DNA from: Streptomyces tuirus
Lineage (GTDB): Bacteria; Actinomycetota; Actinomycetes; Streptomycetales; Streptomycetaceae
DNA length: 64,000 bases
Assembly: GCF_014701095.1 (NCBI RefSeq)
Contig: NZ_AP023439.1
Coordinates: forward strand, 911,001 to 975,000
Direction: 5' to 3'
Shown here: positions 43,837 to 55,465 of the stretch, piece after piece
Numbering within the stretch: position 1 is the stretch's first letter
Layout: the number at the start of each line of letters is the position of its first letter
Notes under the pieces: generated by a model
The model's input: only the letters and a program-made list of their open reading frames with translations
The model's database searches: none
What the model was told of the DNA's origin: nothing
Program-made: the position numbers and the translations under genes

Positions 43837-44235
43837 ATGAGATCCAGAAAGCTTCGTTGCTGCCGCACCCTAGAGACAGCGGCCAAAGGGTGGCAACCCC
43901 TTGTACCCAGTCAATCTCCCTGCGAAGCACGGAGCCGACGGGATCGCGAAACATTCGGCTACACAGACGAACGTTCCGAAGGGGATCCCCGGCCATCACG
44001 CAGGGTGTCCGCGTGCGAGCCGTGCATCGGCACCGCCCACTCCGTGGCCGGAGTCGTCCCACGCGCTCTCATCTCGCGTTTTCACCCTGCGGCCGACGGG
44101 CCCGGCAGTCTTAACGGAAGCTTGACGCGCACAGCCCCCTCATTCACGAGCCAGGGCATCACGCTCCGCTTACGCTGATCGGGCCGTCCAGTGATGGCCG
44201 GAAACCACGCTGAGCCGCACCTCGGGAGCACGTCG
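43837..44235. other. Divergent regulatory spacer, no gene seen
   Basis: 399 bases between the xylan operon and the APC permease. It contains the operon's promoter region, a further CGAAACATTCGG sequence near 43946 that loosely resembles the operator, and the permease promoter. No frame combines start signal and coding character. Confidence 0.5.
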
Positions 44236-46215
44236 ATGGCCACCACCGAGCACCCGGCACCGGGCCGTCCGCAGTCCACCCCACGCGACCGTCTGCGCGC
44301 CTGGCTGCTGGAAGGCCTGTCCGACATGGGCAAGCGTGGTGGCCACACCGGGCCCCACGCCCGGCCGGAGCCCCCGCACCGGGGGCAGCGCTGGTGGCGG
44401 GTGATGTGCCTGACCGGCGTCGACTACTTCTCGACCCTCGGCTATCAGCCGGGCATCGCGGCCCTCGCCGCCGGACTGCTGTCACCGATCGCGACCATCG
44501 TCCTGGTCGTCGTCACCCTGGCCGGCGCCCTGCCGGTCTACCGCCGCGTGGCCGAGGAGAGCCCCCACGGGGAGGGCTCGATCGCGATGCTGGAACGGCT
44601 GCTCTCCTTCTGGAAGGGCAAGCTGTTCGTGCTGACCCTGCTCGGGTTCGCCGCCACCGACTTCCTCATCACCATCACGCTGTCGGCGGCCGACGCCTCC
44701 ACCCACCTCGTGGAGAACCCCCATCTGACCGATGCCCTGCACAACAAGCAGATGCTGATCACCCTGGTCCTGGTGGCCCTGCTCGGGGCGGTGTTCCTCA
44801 AGGGCTTCCTGGAGGCGATCGGCGTCGCGGTCGCCCTCGTCAGCGCCTACCTCGCGCTGAACGCCGTCGTGGTGGTCGCCGGCCTCTATCACGTCATCAC
44901 CGCCGGTCATGTGATCACCGACTGGTCGAGCGCCCTCACCACCGAGCACAGCAATGTCTTCGCCATGATCGGCGTCGCCCTGCTCGTCTTCCCGAAACTG
45001 GCGCTCGGGCTCTCCGGGTTCGAGACAGGCGTCGCGGTGATGCCGCACGTCCAAGGCGATCCGGACGACACGGAGGCACGGCCGACCGGCCGCATCCGCG
45101 ACACGAAGAAGCTGCTCACCACGGCCGCGCTGATCATGAGCGTCTTCCTGATCACGACCAGCTTCATCACCACCCTGCTCATCCCCGAGAAGGACTTCGA
45201 GGCGGGCGGCCAGGCCAACGGCCGTGCGCTCGCGTACCTGGCGCACGAATACCTCGGCAACACCTTCGGCACGGTCTACGACGTCTCGACGATCGCCATC
45301 CTCTGGTTCGCCGGCGCGTCCGCGATGGCCGGCCTGCTCAATCTGATGCCGCGCTACCTGCCCCGCTACGGCATGGCCCCGCACTGGGCCCGTGCCGTGC
45401 GGCCCATGGTCATCGTCTTCACCTTGATCGCCTTCCTGGTCACCTGGATCTTCGACGCCGACGTCGACGCCCAGGGCGGCGCCTACGCCACCGGCGTGCT
45501 GGTCCTCATCAGCTCCGCCGCGATCGCGGTGACCATCGCCGCCCGCAAGGCCCGGCAGCGGAACTGGACCATCGCCTTCGCGGTGATCTCCGCGGTGTTC
45601 CTCTACACGACCGTCCTCAACGTCATCGAGCGCCCGGACGGCGTGAAGATCGGCGCCTGCTTCATCGCCGGCATCATCCTGGTCTCCCTGCTGTCCCGAC
45701 TGGCCCGGGCCTTCGAGCTGCGCGTGACCAGCGTGACGCTGGACGACATGGCGGAGCGCTTCGTCCGGGACATGGCCAACCGCCGGATCCGGTTCATCGC
45801 CAACGAGCCCGACCAGCGCGACGTCGCCGAGTACCGCGACAAGATCGAGCAGATCCGGCACGACAACGACCTGTCCGGCCGGGAGGACTTCGTCTTCGCC
45901 GAGGTGACGGTCACCGACCCCTCCGAGTTCGAGACGAGCCTGACCGTGCGCGGTGAGGTGCTGCACGGCCGCTACCGCGTCCTGACGCTGGAATCGTCCT
46001 CGATCCCCAACGCCCTGGCCGCGCTGCTGCTGCACGTCCGCGACGAGACGGGCCGCATCCCGCACATCTACTTCGAGTGGACCGAGGGCAGCCCCTTCGC
46101 CAACTTCCTGCGCTTCTTCCTGTTCGGGCAGGGTGAGGTCGCCCCGGTGACCCGCGAGGTCCTGCGTGAGGCGGAGCCGGACCGCCGGCGGCGGCCGAGG
46201 GTGCACGTGGGCTGA
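44236..46215 (+). CDS. APC-superfamily permease (KimA-like, large)
   Basis: 659 residues from ATG 44236, with GGGAG 7 bases upstream; an ATG at 44191 has none. A ~70-residue cytoplasmic head precedes twelve predicted helices. Helix 1 is [20 protein letters not shown], the unwound segment with the substrate site. A C-terminal cytosolic region of ~170 residues ([20 protein letters not shown] onwards) resembles the regulatory tail of KimA-type potassium importers. Amino-acid or potassium transport are the two options; the long tail favours the latter. Confidence 0.85.
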   Translation: MATTEHPAPGRPQSTPRDRLRAWLLEGLSDMGKRGGHTGPHARPEPPHRGQRWWRVMCLTGVDYFSTLGYQPGIAALAAGLLSPIATIVLVVVTLAGALPVYRRVAEESPHGEGSIAMLERLLSFWKGKLFVLTLLGFAATDFLITITLSAADASTHLVENPHLTDALHNKQMLITLVLVALLGAVFLKGFLEAIGVAVALVSAYLALNAVVVVAGLYHVITAGHVITDWSSALTTEHSNVFAMIGVALLVFPKLALGLSGFETGVAVMPHVQGDPDDTEARPTGRIRDTKKLLTTAALIMSVFLITTSFITTLLIPEKDFEAGGQANGRALAYLAHEYLGNTFGTVYDVSTIAILWFAGASAMAGLLNLMPRYLPRYGMAPHWARAVRPMVIVFTLIAFLVTWIFDADVDAQGGAYATGVLVLISSAAIAVTIAARKARQRNWTIAFAVISAVFLYTTVLNVIERPDGVKIGACFIAGIILVSLLSRLARAFELRVTSVTLDDMAERFVRDMANRRIRFIANEPDQRDVAEYRDKIEQIRHDNDLSGREDFVFAEVTVTDPSEFETSLTVRGEVLHGRYRVLTLESSSIPNALAALLLHVRDETGRIPHIYFEWTEGSPFANFLRFFLFGQGEVAPVTREVLREAEPDRRRRPRVHVG

Positions 46216-46216
46216 G

Positions 46217-46816
46217 TCAGGCCGTCGCGCCCTTCCTGCCGAAGCCCCTTCGCGGCGGGCGCACCACGACCTGCCCGTAGTGGATCTCGCCCGTGATCCG
46301 TATCCGCAGCAGGACGGGGGCCGCATTGGCCGGCCGGCGGGCCTTGATCTCGGAGTAGTGCAGCACCAGGCCGCCGGTGTCGACCACGACACCCGGCCGG
46401 GTCAGCAGCTTCAGAGCGCCCGCCCGCAGATCCAGGTCGACGTCCAGGGTGTCGTGAGTGATCACCGCGTCGGTGAAGTCGAGAGTCACCTCGCCCCACG
46501 CCGAACGGACCTCCAGCCGCCGCGGCACCACCCAGCCGTCACCCCGGCGGCTCGAGGCCCCCTCCTGCCGGATCCGGACGACGTCCTCGGCCTCACCGGA
46601 CGCCTGGCCGGCCACCGCGGGCAGATCCGCCGTCAGCACGGCGAGCTCGCCCAGCGTGCGGGCGGACAGCGCCGTCTCCAGCCGCTCCTCGAGCTCCTCC
46701 AGGGTGAGCCGTCCGTCCCCCGCGGCGACGCGCAGCACGTCCACGACCCGGTCCCGGTCCGCGTGCGAGGCCCTCACCTCGGGCGATCCACCGGCCCGCG
46801 CGATCTCAGCCGCCAT
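46217..46816 (-). CDS. DUF1707 domain protein
   Basis: 199 residues from the ATG at 46816, with GGTGGAG upstream. The DUF1707 domain is at ~12-65 (VRASHADRDRVVDVLRVAAG, then DGRLTLEELEERLETALSAR). The C-terminal ~100 residues form a beta-rich putative lipid- or membrane-surface domain (LEVRSAWGEVTLDFTDAVIT) like the cell-wall-active DUF2154/LiaF-type strands. Function unknown. Convergent with the APC permease, one base apart. Confidence 0.8.
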   Translation of the reverse strand: MAAEIARAGGSPEVRASHADRDRVVDVLRVAAGDGRLTLEELEERLETALSARTLGELAVLTADLPAVAGQASGEAEDVVRIRQEGASSRRGDGWVVPRRLEVRSAWGEVTLDFTDAVITHDTLDVDLDLRAGALKLLTRPGVVVDTGGLVLHYSEIKARRPANAAPVLLRIRITGEIHYGQVVVRPPRRGFGRKGATA

Positions 46817-46868
46817 CACTCCACCGCCGATCCCCCGGGCACGCCGCCCGGCCCGCCCACTCGACCAC

Positions 46869-46886
46869 TAACGCTATATCGCGTTA
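46869..46886. promoter_or_regulatory. 18-bp dyad TAACGC-tatatc-GCGTTA
   Basis: A perfect 6+6 inverted repeat around an AT-rich centre in the divergent spacer between the DUF1707 and Mop-type genes. It resembles the AT-rich dyad at the PadR gene (33910) in its TATATCG core. Confidence 0.5.
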
Positions 46887-46931
46887 TACCCAACGGCCAA
46901 CCCCGCATCCACCGTTCCCTCGCCCCGCCCC

Positions 46932-46937
46932 TATCGT
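46932..46937 (+). promoter_or_regulatory. -10 box TATCGT, leaderless HTH-Mop gene
   Basis: TATCGT ends 7 bases before ATG 46945; no Shine-Dalgarno is present. Confidence 0.45.
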
Positions 46938-46944
46938 CATCGGC

Positions 46945-47340
46945 ATGCAGTCCTACACGATCGGCCAGGCAGCACGGCTGCTCGGCGTGAGCCCGGACAC
47001 CGCCCGCCGCTGGGCGGACGCGGGCCGCATCACGACCCACCGCGACGAGGCCGGGCGACGGCTCGTCGACGGGCGTGACCTGGCCGCGTTCTCGGTCGAA
47101 CTGGCCAGGCCCGGCGCCGCCGAGGAGGACACCCCGTACACCTCGGCCCGCAACGCCTTCCCCGGCATCGTGACCGCGATCAAACTCGGCGACGTCGCCG
47201 CCCAGGTGGAGATCCAGGCCGGCCCGCACCGGCTCGTCTCCCTGCTCACCCGCGAGGCGGTGGAGGAACTGGGCCTGGAGGTCGGCATGGAGGCGACGGC
47301 CCGCGTGAAGTCGACGAACGTCCATATCGACCGCGTCTGA
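46945..47340 (+). CDS. MerR-like HTH fused to a Mop/TOBE domain
   Basis: 131 residues. Residues 1-~52 are an excisionase/MerR-type helix-turn-helix (SYTIGQAARLLGVSPDTARR, RITTHRDEAGRRLV). Residues ~66-131 are a molybdate/tungstate-binding Mop (TOBE) domain (SARNAFPGIVTAIKLGDVAA...). The combination suggests a molybdate-responsive DNA-binding protein of the type often found near mod genes. No modABC genes are in the window. Next gene is a double-Mop protein 70 bases downstream. Confidence 0.88.
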   Translation: MQSYTIGQAARLLGVSPDTARRWADAGRITTHRDEAGRRLVDGRDLAAFSVELARPGAAEEDTPYTSARNAFPGIVTAIKLGDVAAQVEIQAGPHRLVSLLTREAVEELGLEVGMEATARVKSTNVHIDRV

Positions 47341-47398
47341 GGCGGGGAGAGAAGGAGGGGCAAAGGGCGCATACCAGGCCCAGCACGCCCCACCGGGC

Positions 47399-47404
47399 TA
47401 CCGT
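47399..47404 (+). promoter_or_regulatory. -10 box TACCGT, leaderless double-Mop gene
   Basis: TACCGT ends 6 bases before ATG 47411 and no Shine-Dalgarno is present, so the molbindin gene has its own promoter despite the short gap. Confidence 0.45.
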
Positions 47405-47410
47405 GCACCC

Positions 47411-47830
47411 ATGAGCCTGAGCATCCGCAACCAGCTCCCCGGCACCGTCACCGCCGTCACCCCGGGCGAGGCCATGGCGACGGTCAGGGTCCGCCTCACC
47501 GGGGGCCAGGACCTCACCGCGGCGATCACCCGGGAAGCCGCGCAGGACCTCCGTCTCGCCCCGGGCACCCCCGTGCTTGCCCTGATGAAGTCGACGGAGG
47601 TCTCCCTGGCGACCGCGCCCATCGAGGGCCTGTCGATCCGCAACCAGTTCCCCGGCAGGATCACCGGCCTCACCGCCGGCGAGGCGATGGCGTCCGTCCG
47701 CGTCACGGTGGAGGGCGGTGAACTGACCGCCGCGATCACCCGGGACGCCGCGGAGGAGCTGGCCCTCATGCCCGGGACCCCCGTCGTCGCGCTGATCAAG
47801 GCGACCGAGGTATCACTCACCACCGCGTGA
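47411..47830 (+). CDS. Molbindin-like protein with two Mop domains
   Basis: 139 residues consisting of an internal duplication: SIRNQLPGTVTAVTPGEAMA (1-~70) and SIRNQFPGRITGLTAGEAMA (~72-139). Each half ends in an S/KATEVSL motif typical of Mop domains. Di-Mop proteins bind molybdate or tungstate oxyanions and act as storage or buffering proteins in the cytosol. The adjacent HTH-Mop protein suggests a small molybdate-sensing and storage module. Confidence 0.9.
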   Translation: MSLSIRNQLPGTVTAVTPGEAMATVRVRLTGGQDLTAAITREAAQDLRLAPGTPVLALMKSTEVSLATAPIEGLSIRNQFPGRITGLTAGEAMASVRVTVEGGELTAAITRDAAEELALMPGTPVVALIKATEVSLTTA

Positions 47831-47847
47831 CGCGCGGGGTGAACGAC

Positions 47848-47878
47848 GGGAGGGGCCCCGCACCGCGGAGCCCCTCCC
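47848..47878. terminator. Bidirectional terminator between molbindin and gcvP
   Basis: GGGAGGGG (47848-47855) pairs with CCCCTCCC (47871-47878) around a 15-base loop, between the convergent stops at 47830 and 47899. Confidence 0.8.
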
Positions 47879-47898
47879 TGTGACCGGTCGGCCGGTCG

Positions 47899-50784
<2,886 letters not shown>

Positions 50785-50854
50785 TACGGAGGCCTCCTGG
50801 TCGACACGACCTGCGAGGGGCACCACGGCACGGGTACCCGGACGGCCTCCCCCT

Positions 50855-51050
50855 CTGTCATCTCAACCTGAGAGCTTCACCGGATCGCCCGAAGGCCTCC
50901 GGCTTTCACCGTCGGTGAGAGCGGAAGCCGTCGACACCCGCCCTGCTTTCCAGAGTGACCTCGTCCGCGCGGTACGTGAGCCTGAGAGATTCCGGGGAGG
51001 ATTTGCTCCTTCGGCGCCTCCGATGATGTCTGGAGGACTCTCCCGCGCGG
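50855..51050 (-). promoter_or_regulatory. Tandem glycine riboswitch (gcvT RNA) controlling gcvP
   Basis: Reading the minus strand from ~51050: CGGGAGAGTCCTCC, then GGAGGCGCCGAAGGAGCAA, AATCTCTCAGGC and ACTCTGGAAAGC form the first aptamer. A second aptamer shows CTCTCACCGACGGTGAAAGC, a GGAGGCC-type stem and GAAGCTCTCAGGTT. The two GAGAG/CTCTCAGG pairs are the hallmark of glycine riboswitches. The switch ends ~70 bases before gcvP and should turn expression on when glycine is high. The boundaries are approximate. Confidence 0.92.
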
Positions 51051-51168
51051 GGTCAGCAGCCGCTGCCAGCGTACCAGCGAGGTCGACGCACGAACCTTCG
51101 AGTGGCCGCATCCCCGCTTGTACCGTTTTGTAGTGTTTACGGATGAGGTGCGACCATGTGGAGGGCCC

Positions 51169-51543
51169 GTGCGAACCGACATCGATCCGCGCAACCTGAT
51201 CGGCCGCAAGGCGTTCGACCGCAACGGGACCAGGATCGGCACGATCGACGAGGTCTACCTCGACGACGCCACCGGCGAACCGGAGTGGGCGGCCATACGG
51301 ACCGGCCTGTTCAGCAGGGACGCCTTCGTCCCCCTGGAGCCCAGCGAACTGATCGAGGGCGCCCTCCACGTCCCCTTCGAACGCGCCCTGATCAAGGACG
51401 CCCCCGATTTCGGCGTCGGCCGCCACCTCTCCCCCGAGCAGGAACTGCAGCTCTACCACCACTACGGTCTCGACGTCGCCGCCCCGCCCCCGCTGCCGGA
51501 CCACGACTTCGGCAAGCTCGCGGGCACCGACGAGACGGCCTGA
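51169..51543 (+). CDS. PRC-barrel domain protein
   Basis: 124 residues from GTG 51169, with GGAGG 4 bases upstream. The PRC-barrel is at ~8-85 (NLIGRKAFDRNGTRIGTIDE, then EWAAIRTGLF). The C-terminal ~35 residues are less ordered, ending in a Pro-rich tail. The fold occurs in the photosynthetic reaction centre H-subunit and the ribosome-maturation protein RimM; the stand-alone actinomycete role is unclear. The 3' 82 bases overlap the convergent dinB gene. Confidence 0.85.
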   Translation: MRTDIDPRNLIGRKAFDRNGTRIGTIDEVYLDDATGEPEWAAIRTGLFSRDAFVPLEPSELIEGALHVPFERALIKDAPDFGVGRHLSPEQELQLYHHYGLDVAAPPPLPDHDFGKLAGTDETA

Positions 51544-52916
51544 GACTCCGCCACGGGCACATCCCCTCCCCCATCCGGCCCTCGTAACACCAACGGCAAT
51601 GGATCCGCCGCCTCCAGGTCCGGATCGTCGACCCGGAACGTCCGGACCCGCCCGGGCTCCGAGTCGGGCGTCTCGAACCGTACGGTGACCCGCCCGAGGC
51701 CGCTGCCCTGCACCCACCCGTGCCCGAACTCGGCGTGCCGCACGTCGTGCCCGGCGGGCCACCGCCGCTCGGCGAGCGACGGCTGCTCCTCGGCCGCCGT
51801 CAGTGCGTGCTCCTCGACCGTGCCCTGAGCGACCGCCCGCTCCCCCGCCGCCTGGGCGAACAGGTCCTCCTGCGTGTAGTCGGCCAGGCCGCTGACGCCC
51901 ACCCCGAGGAGCCGCACCCCACCGGTCGTATCGACCGAGTCCAGCAGTCTGGCCGCCGCCTCGCGGATCACCGCGGGATCATCCGTGGGCCCGCGCAGCG
52001 TCTCGGACCGGGTGAGCGTCGAGAAGTCGTACCGCCGCACCTTGAGCACGATCGTCCGCCCCGACAGCCCGGCCCCGCGCAGCCTGCGCACACAGCGCTC
52101 GGCGAGCCGCTGCACCTCCAGCCCGACCCGCGTCCGGTCATGGATGTCCACGTCGTAGGTGTCCTCGACCGAGACCGATTTCGTCTCGCGCTCCGCCACC
52201 ACGGGCCGGTCGTCGCGCGCCAGCGCCATGGCGTACAGACCGTGCCCGTGCGCCTTCCCCAGCAGCCGGACCAGCTCGTCCTCGCCCGCTTCGACGATCT
52301 CCTCGACCGTGGTGATCCCGGCCCGCCTCAGATGGTCACCCGTCGCCGGCCCCACCCCCGGCAGCGTCCGCACCGGCATCGGCCCGAGCATCGCCCGCTC
52401 GGTCCCCGGCTCGATCACCACCAGCCCGTCGGGCTTGGCCTCCTCCGAGGCGATCTTCGCGAGCATCTTGGAGGCGGCGAGCCCCACCGACCCCGTGAGC
52501 CCCGTGACGGCCCGTATGTCCGCGCGCAGCTTGACCCCGGCCAGCCGCGCCGATGGCTCGTCCCATGCCACTCCCCCGGCCTCCAGGTCCACGAACGCCT
52601 CGTCCAGACTCAGCGGCTCCACCAGAGGCGACAGCGCACGCAGCAGCTCCATCACCCGCTCACTGATCGACTTGTAGAGCCTGAAGCGCGGCACGAGATA
52701 CGCCGCGTTGGGAGCGAGCCGCCGGGCCTGCCCCATGGGCATCGCCGAATGCACCCCGAAAACCCGCGCCTCGTACGACGCGGTAGCCACCACCCCCCGC
52801 GGCCCGAGCCCGCCCACGACCACGGCCTTCCCACGCAGACTCGGCTTGGACGCCTGCTCCACCGAAGCGAAGAAGGCATCCATGTCGAGATGCAAGATCG
52901 TGGGCGCGGTTCTCAC
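51462..52916 (-). CDS. dinB: DNA polymerase IV (Y family)
   Basis: 484 residues from GTG 52916, with GGAG near. Catalytic acidic motifs are DMDAFFASVE (residue ~11) and SLDEAFVD (~104). The thumb/little-finger domain follows to ~350. A C-terminal region (RRWPAGHDVRHAEFGHGWVQ...) is an extension seen in actinomycete DinB proteins. Translesion polymerase in the cytoplasm; usually damage-inducible. No LexA-like box was found by eye upstream. It overlaps the PRC-barrel gene by 82 bases at its 3' end. Confidence 0.95.
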   Translation of the reverse strand: MRTAPTILHLDMDAFFASVEQASKPSLRGKAVVVGGLGPRGVVATASYEARVFGVHSAMPMGQARRLAPNAAYLVPRFRLYKSISERVMELLRALSPLVEPLSLDEAFVDLEAGGVAWDEPSARLAGVKLRADIRAVTGLTGSVGLAASKMLAKIASEEAKPDGLVVIEPGTERAMLGPMPVRTLPGVGPATGDHLRRAGITTVEEIVEAGEDELVRLLGKAHGHGLYAMALARDDRPVVAERETKSVSVEDTYDVDIHDRTRVGLEVQRLAERCVRRLRGAGLSGRTIVLKVRRYDFSTLTRSETLRGPTDDPAVIREAAARLLDSVDTTGGVRLLGVGVSGLADYTQEDLFAQAAGERAVAQGTVEEHALTAAEEQPSLAERRWPAGHDVRHAEFGHGWVQGSGLGRVTVRFETPDSEPGRVRTFRVDDPDLEAADPLPLVLRGPDGGGDVPVAESQAVSSVPASLPKSWSGSGGGAATSRP

Positions 52917-52968
52917 AACTCCGATGCTGCCCTACACCACTGACAACGCCCCGCGCGGCAACTCCGAC

Positions 52969-53052
52969 GCCCCACCGGAAACCGCTGCGGAAAACCATCT
53001 GCCGCCCCACCGGAAACCGCTGCGGAACCACGCGAGGCCCCATCGGAAACCT
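52969..53052. repeat. Two perfect 24-bp direct repeats and a partial third
   Basis: GCCCCACCGGAAACCGCTGC plus GGAA occurs at 52969-52992 and 53004-53027. A partial copy, GCCCCATCGGAAACCT, is at 53037-53052. Periods are 35 and 33 bases. It lies in the 200-base gap upstream of dinB and after the MerR stop. Confidence 0.85.
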
Positions 53053-53117
53053 CTTACGCCCGGGCGCGGAAACGTCCCGCCTCCTGCGACCGCGTGCATC
53101 CCGCGCCGCTCGACGGC

Positions 53118-53801
53118 TCAGACGGCCCGGTTCCGCCGGCGCGCCAGCTCGTCCGCCGGGTTGGGCCCCACCAGGGTCTCGCCGGTGTCGATGCGCTCAC
53201 CGTGCAGCTGGGACAGGGCGCTCTCGACGTCCCGCCACACCACGCCCACGGCGATCCCGAACACACCCTGACCGCCCTGGAGCAGGGCATGGACCTCATC
53301 GGGCGAGGTGCACTCGTAGACCGTCGCACCGTCGCTCATCAGCGTCATGCGCTCCAGATCGCTGAACCCGCGTTCCCTGAGGTGCTGGACGGCCGTGCGG
53401 ATGTTCTGCAGCGACACCCCGGTGTCGAGGAACCGCTTGACGATCTTCAGGACGACCACGTCCCGGAAGCTGTAGAGCCGCTGCGTCCCGGACCCGTAGG
53501 CGGGGCGCACGCTCGGCTCGACGAGCCCCGTCCGGGCCCAGTAGTCCAGCTGCCGGTAGGTGATCCCGGCGGCCGCACAGGCCGTGGGGCCGCGATAGCC
53601 GATCTGCTCGGACGCCATGGACGTCGTCCCTCCGCTGCTCGGCACCGCTGTCGGTCGCTGCGGAGCGTGATCGGCCGCACCACCGGCCTTGGGGCATCCC
53701 CCGCCCGGGAGGGGCCGTGAGCCGGGGGGAGGGTACGGACCGCTCGCCCTGAGACTGCGCTCGGGGCCGCCCCCAGCCGTACCGTCGCCGCTGCTTCTCA
53801 C
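53118..53801 (-). CDS. MerR-family regulator
   Basis: 227 residues from GTG 53801, with GGAGG 5 bases upstream. The first ~60 residues are low complexity. The MerR HTH begins near 67 (IGYRGPTACAAAGITYRQLD), continues YWARTGLVEPSVRPAYGSGT and is followed by the dimerisation coil. The C-terminal ~90 residues carry no metal-binding Cys pattern. A shorter start at 53618 (MASEQIGYRG) is possible. It is the first of two MerR genes flanking a bifunctional nuclease gene, a conserved actinomycete arrangement. Confidence 0.88.
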   Translation of the reverse strand: MRSSGDGTAGGGPERSLRASGPYPPPGSRPLPGGGCPKAGGAADHAPQRPTAVPSSGGTTSMASEQIGYRGPTACAAAGITYRQLDYWARTGLVEPSVRPAYGSGTQRLYSFRDVVVLKIVKRFLDTGVSLQNIRTAVQHLRERGFSDLERMTLMSDGATVYECTSPDEVHALLQGGQGVFGIAVGVVWRDVESALSQLHGERIDTGETLVGPNPADELARRRNRAV

Positions 53802-53884
53802 GCCGACCTCCGTCCTTGACCTGCCTTCTCGACGGTAGGCAGTCACCAGGGGTGCGTCAACGATCGCCACACTCGCCACGCCGA

Positions 53885-53895
53885 GTGATAATCAC
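53885..53895. promoter_or_regulatory. Palindrome GTGAT-a-ATCAC upstream of the MerR gene
   Basis: An 11-bp perfect palindrome 83 bases upstream of GTG 53801, in an AT-richer pocket. The rest of the 315-base gap 53802-54116 holds the MerR promoter region and, at its far end, the terminator of the nuclease gene; no further gene is seen. Confidence 0.35.
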
Positions 53896-54040
53896 CCTGA
53901 GAGTGGTTTCCCGTGCCCCACCGCGGGGAAAGGCTAGCCGAATGTGTGCGGGACAAGCCGTATGACGCTCTCACGCGCCACCGGCACATGCGGGCATTTC
54001 ACCCATCCCCGCAAACGGCGGCCCATCCCACAAACGGCGA

Positions 54041-54079
54041 GGCGGCCCCGTCACGGACCACACCGTCCGCCGGGCCGCC
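54041..54079. terminator. Terminator hairpin downstream of the nuclease gene
   Basis: GGCGGCCCGGCGGACGGT pairs imperfectly with ACCGTCACGGGGCCGCC-like bases on the minus strand (54041-54079), placed 38 bases beyond the stop at 54117. Confidence 0.65.
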
Positions 54080-54116
54080 CACACGACTCTTCCGACCGCT
54101 GCCGCTCCCGAGGAGC

Positions 54117-54590
54117 TCACTGACTGCTGGTGCCGAAGTCCTCCGGAGAGATCTGGTCGAGGAACTCGCGGAACTTCTCCACCTCGTCCTCCTGCTCGTC
54201 CGGGATCGCGATACCGGCGTCGTCGAGCACCGTGTCACTGCCGTAGATCGGCGTCCCGGTGCGCAGCGCGAGCGCTATGGCGTCGGACGGGCGGGCGCTC
54301 ACCTCGACGCCGCTGGCGAAGACCAGCTCCGCGTAGAAGACGCCGTCACGCAGGTCCGTGATGCGCACTTCCGTGAGCTCCTGGCCGACGGCTTCCAGCA
54401 CGTCCTTGAACAGGTCGTGTGTCAGCGGCCGCGCGGGAGCCATCCCCTGCTGGGCGAAGGCGATCGCCGTCGCCTCCCCCGGTCCGATCCAAATGGGGAG
54501 GTAACGGTCGCCTCCCACTTCACGCAGCAGCACGATCGGTTGGTTGGAGGGCATTTCGACCCGGACACCTACGACATCGAGCTCGTTCAC
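54117..54590 (-). CDS. Bifunctional nuclease (BFN, DUF151) family protein
   Basis: 157 residues. The BFN domain fills ~1-125: NELDVVGVRVEMPSNQPIVL, then LPIWIGPGEATAIAFAQQG and ARPSDAIALALRTGTPIY. Its plant namesake has DNase and RNase activity; the bacterial role is not settled. The tail is acidic (DEQEDEVEKFREFLDQISPE). It lies between two MerR genes on the same strand. Confidence 0.92.
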   Translation of the reverse strand: MNELDVVGVRVEMPSNQPIVLLREVGGDRYLPIWIGPGEATAIAFAQQGMAPARPLTHDLFKDVLEAVGQELTEVRITDLRDGVFYAELVFASGVEVSARPSDAIALALRTGTPIYGSDTVLDDAGIAIPDEQEDEVEKFREFLDQISPEDFGTSSQ

Positions 54591-54674
54591 ACAGCAACCC
54601 TAGGCTGTGCCCGGGACGTTTGGGTAGTCGGGCCGGGATCGGGTGCCTGATCCGGCCCCTGGCAGCCGGCCGCC

Positions 54675-55412
54675 TCAGGGCAGCCGCACCCCGAGCGCCG
54701 TCCGCACCAGCGCGGCGTGCAGCTTCACCGTGAGCCCCGCCAGCTCCTTGATGCGGGCCTCGGCATGAGCCCTGGTCTGCGGGTTGCGGTGCCGTCTGAG
54801 CGGGGCCACCACCTGGTCCACCAGACCGGCCTCCCGCTCCGCGGCGGCCTTCATGGCCCGCAGGTGCCTCGGCTCGATGCCGAACCGCCCGAGTTCGACG
54901 ACGAGCAGCGCCACCGTGACCGCCTCGGCGTCGTACGCCCCGTCCTCCAGTGGAGTGAGGAGCCCGTAGGACTCCCACTCCTTCAGCTCCTGCTGCTCGA
55001 CGCCGACCGCGGCGAGCAGCTCATCGCGCCCGATCCTGGCCGCTGTGGGCCCCTCGGGCGGCTCGGGGACGGACGCACCGTCCCGCTGACGGCCCACGAC
55101 CGGCAGCTGCACGGCCTCACCGCGCTCCATGGCCGCCAGATGCTCCCGGATCACCTTCAGAGGCAGATAGTGGTCCCGCTGCATCCTCAGGACATGGCCG
55201 AGGAGCTCGACGTCGTGTGCGCTGAACTTGCGATACCCCGACGGGGTCCGCTGCGGCTCGATGAGCCCTTCCGACTCCAGGAAGCGGATCTTGGAGATGG
55301 TCACTTCGGGAAACTCGTCGCGCAGCGCGTTCAGTACCGCGCCGATGCTCATCAGCCCACTGTCCGTGGCGGCGGTGCCGTTTCCGGCACCGCCGCTCGG
55401 TGTTTGAAGCAT
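54675..55412 (-). CDS. ftsR: MerR-family regulator, FtsR-like
   Basis: 245 residues. The MerR helix-turn-helix occupies ~20-90 (MSIGAVLNALRDEFPEVTIS, then KIRFLESEGLIEPQRTPSGY). The rest is helical without a metal-binding pattern. Its position directly downstream of the FHA-domain (GarA/OdhI-like) gene matches ftsR of Corynebacterium glutamicum, whose product activates ftsZ. The symbol rests on that synteny and domain match, so is provisional. ATG 55412 or the internal MSIGAV are possible starts. Confidence 0.85.
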   Translation of the reverse strand: MLQTPSGGAGNGTAATDSGLMSIGAVLNALRDEFPEVTISKIRFLESEGLIEPQRTPSGYRKFSAHDVELLGHVLRMQRDHYLPLKVIREHLAAMERGEAVQLPVVGRQRDGASVPEPPEGPTAARIGRDELLAAVGVEQQELKEWESYGLLTPLEDGAYDAEAVTVALLVVELGRFGIEPRHLRAMKAAAEREAGLVDQVVAPLRRHRNPQTRAHAEARIKELAGLTVKLHAALVRTALGVRLP

Positions 55413-55465
55413 GGACCTTCCCTGACGGATGGACCTTCGCCGAGGCCTGTCCGGACCGAGCCCGG

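Noticed and set aside
44482..46392. 636-codon minus-strand frame opposite the APC permease
   Set aside because: The plus-strand permease has helices and a start signal; the opposite product is Asp/Gly/His-rich without domains.
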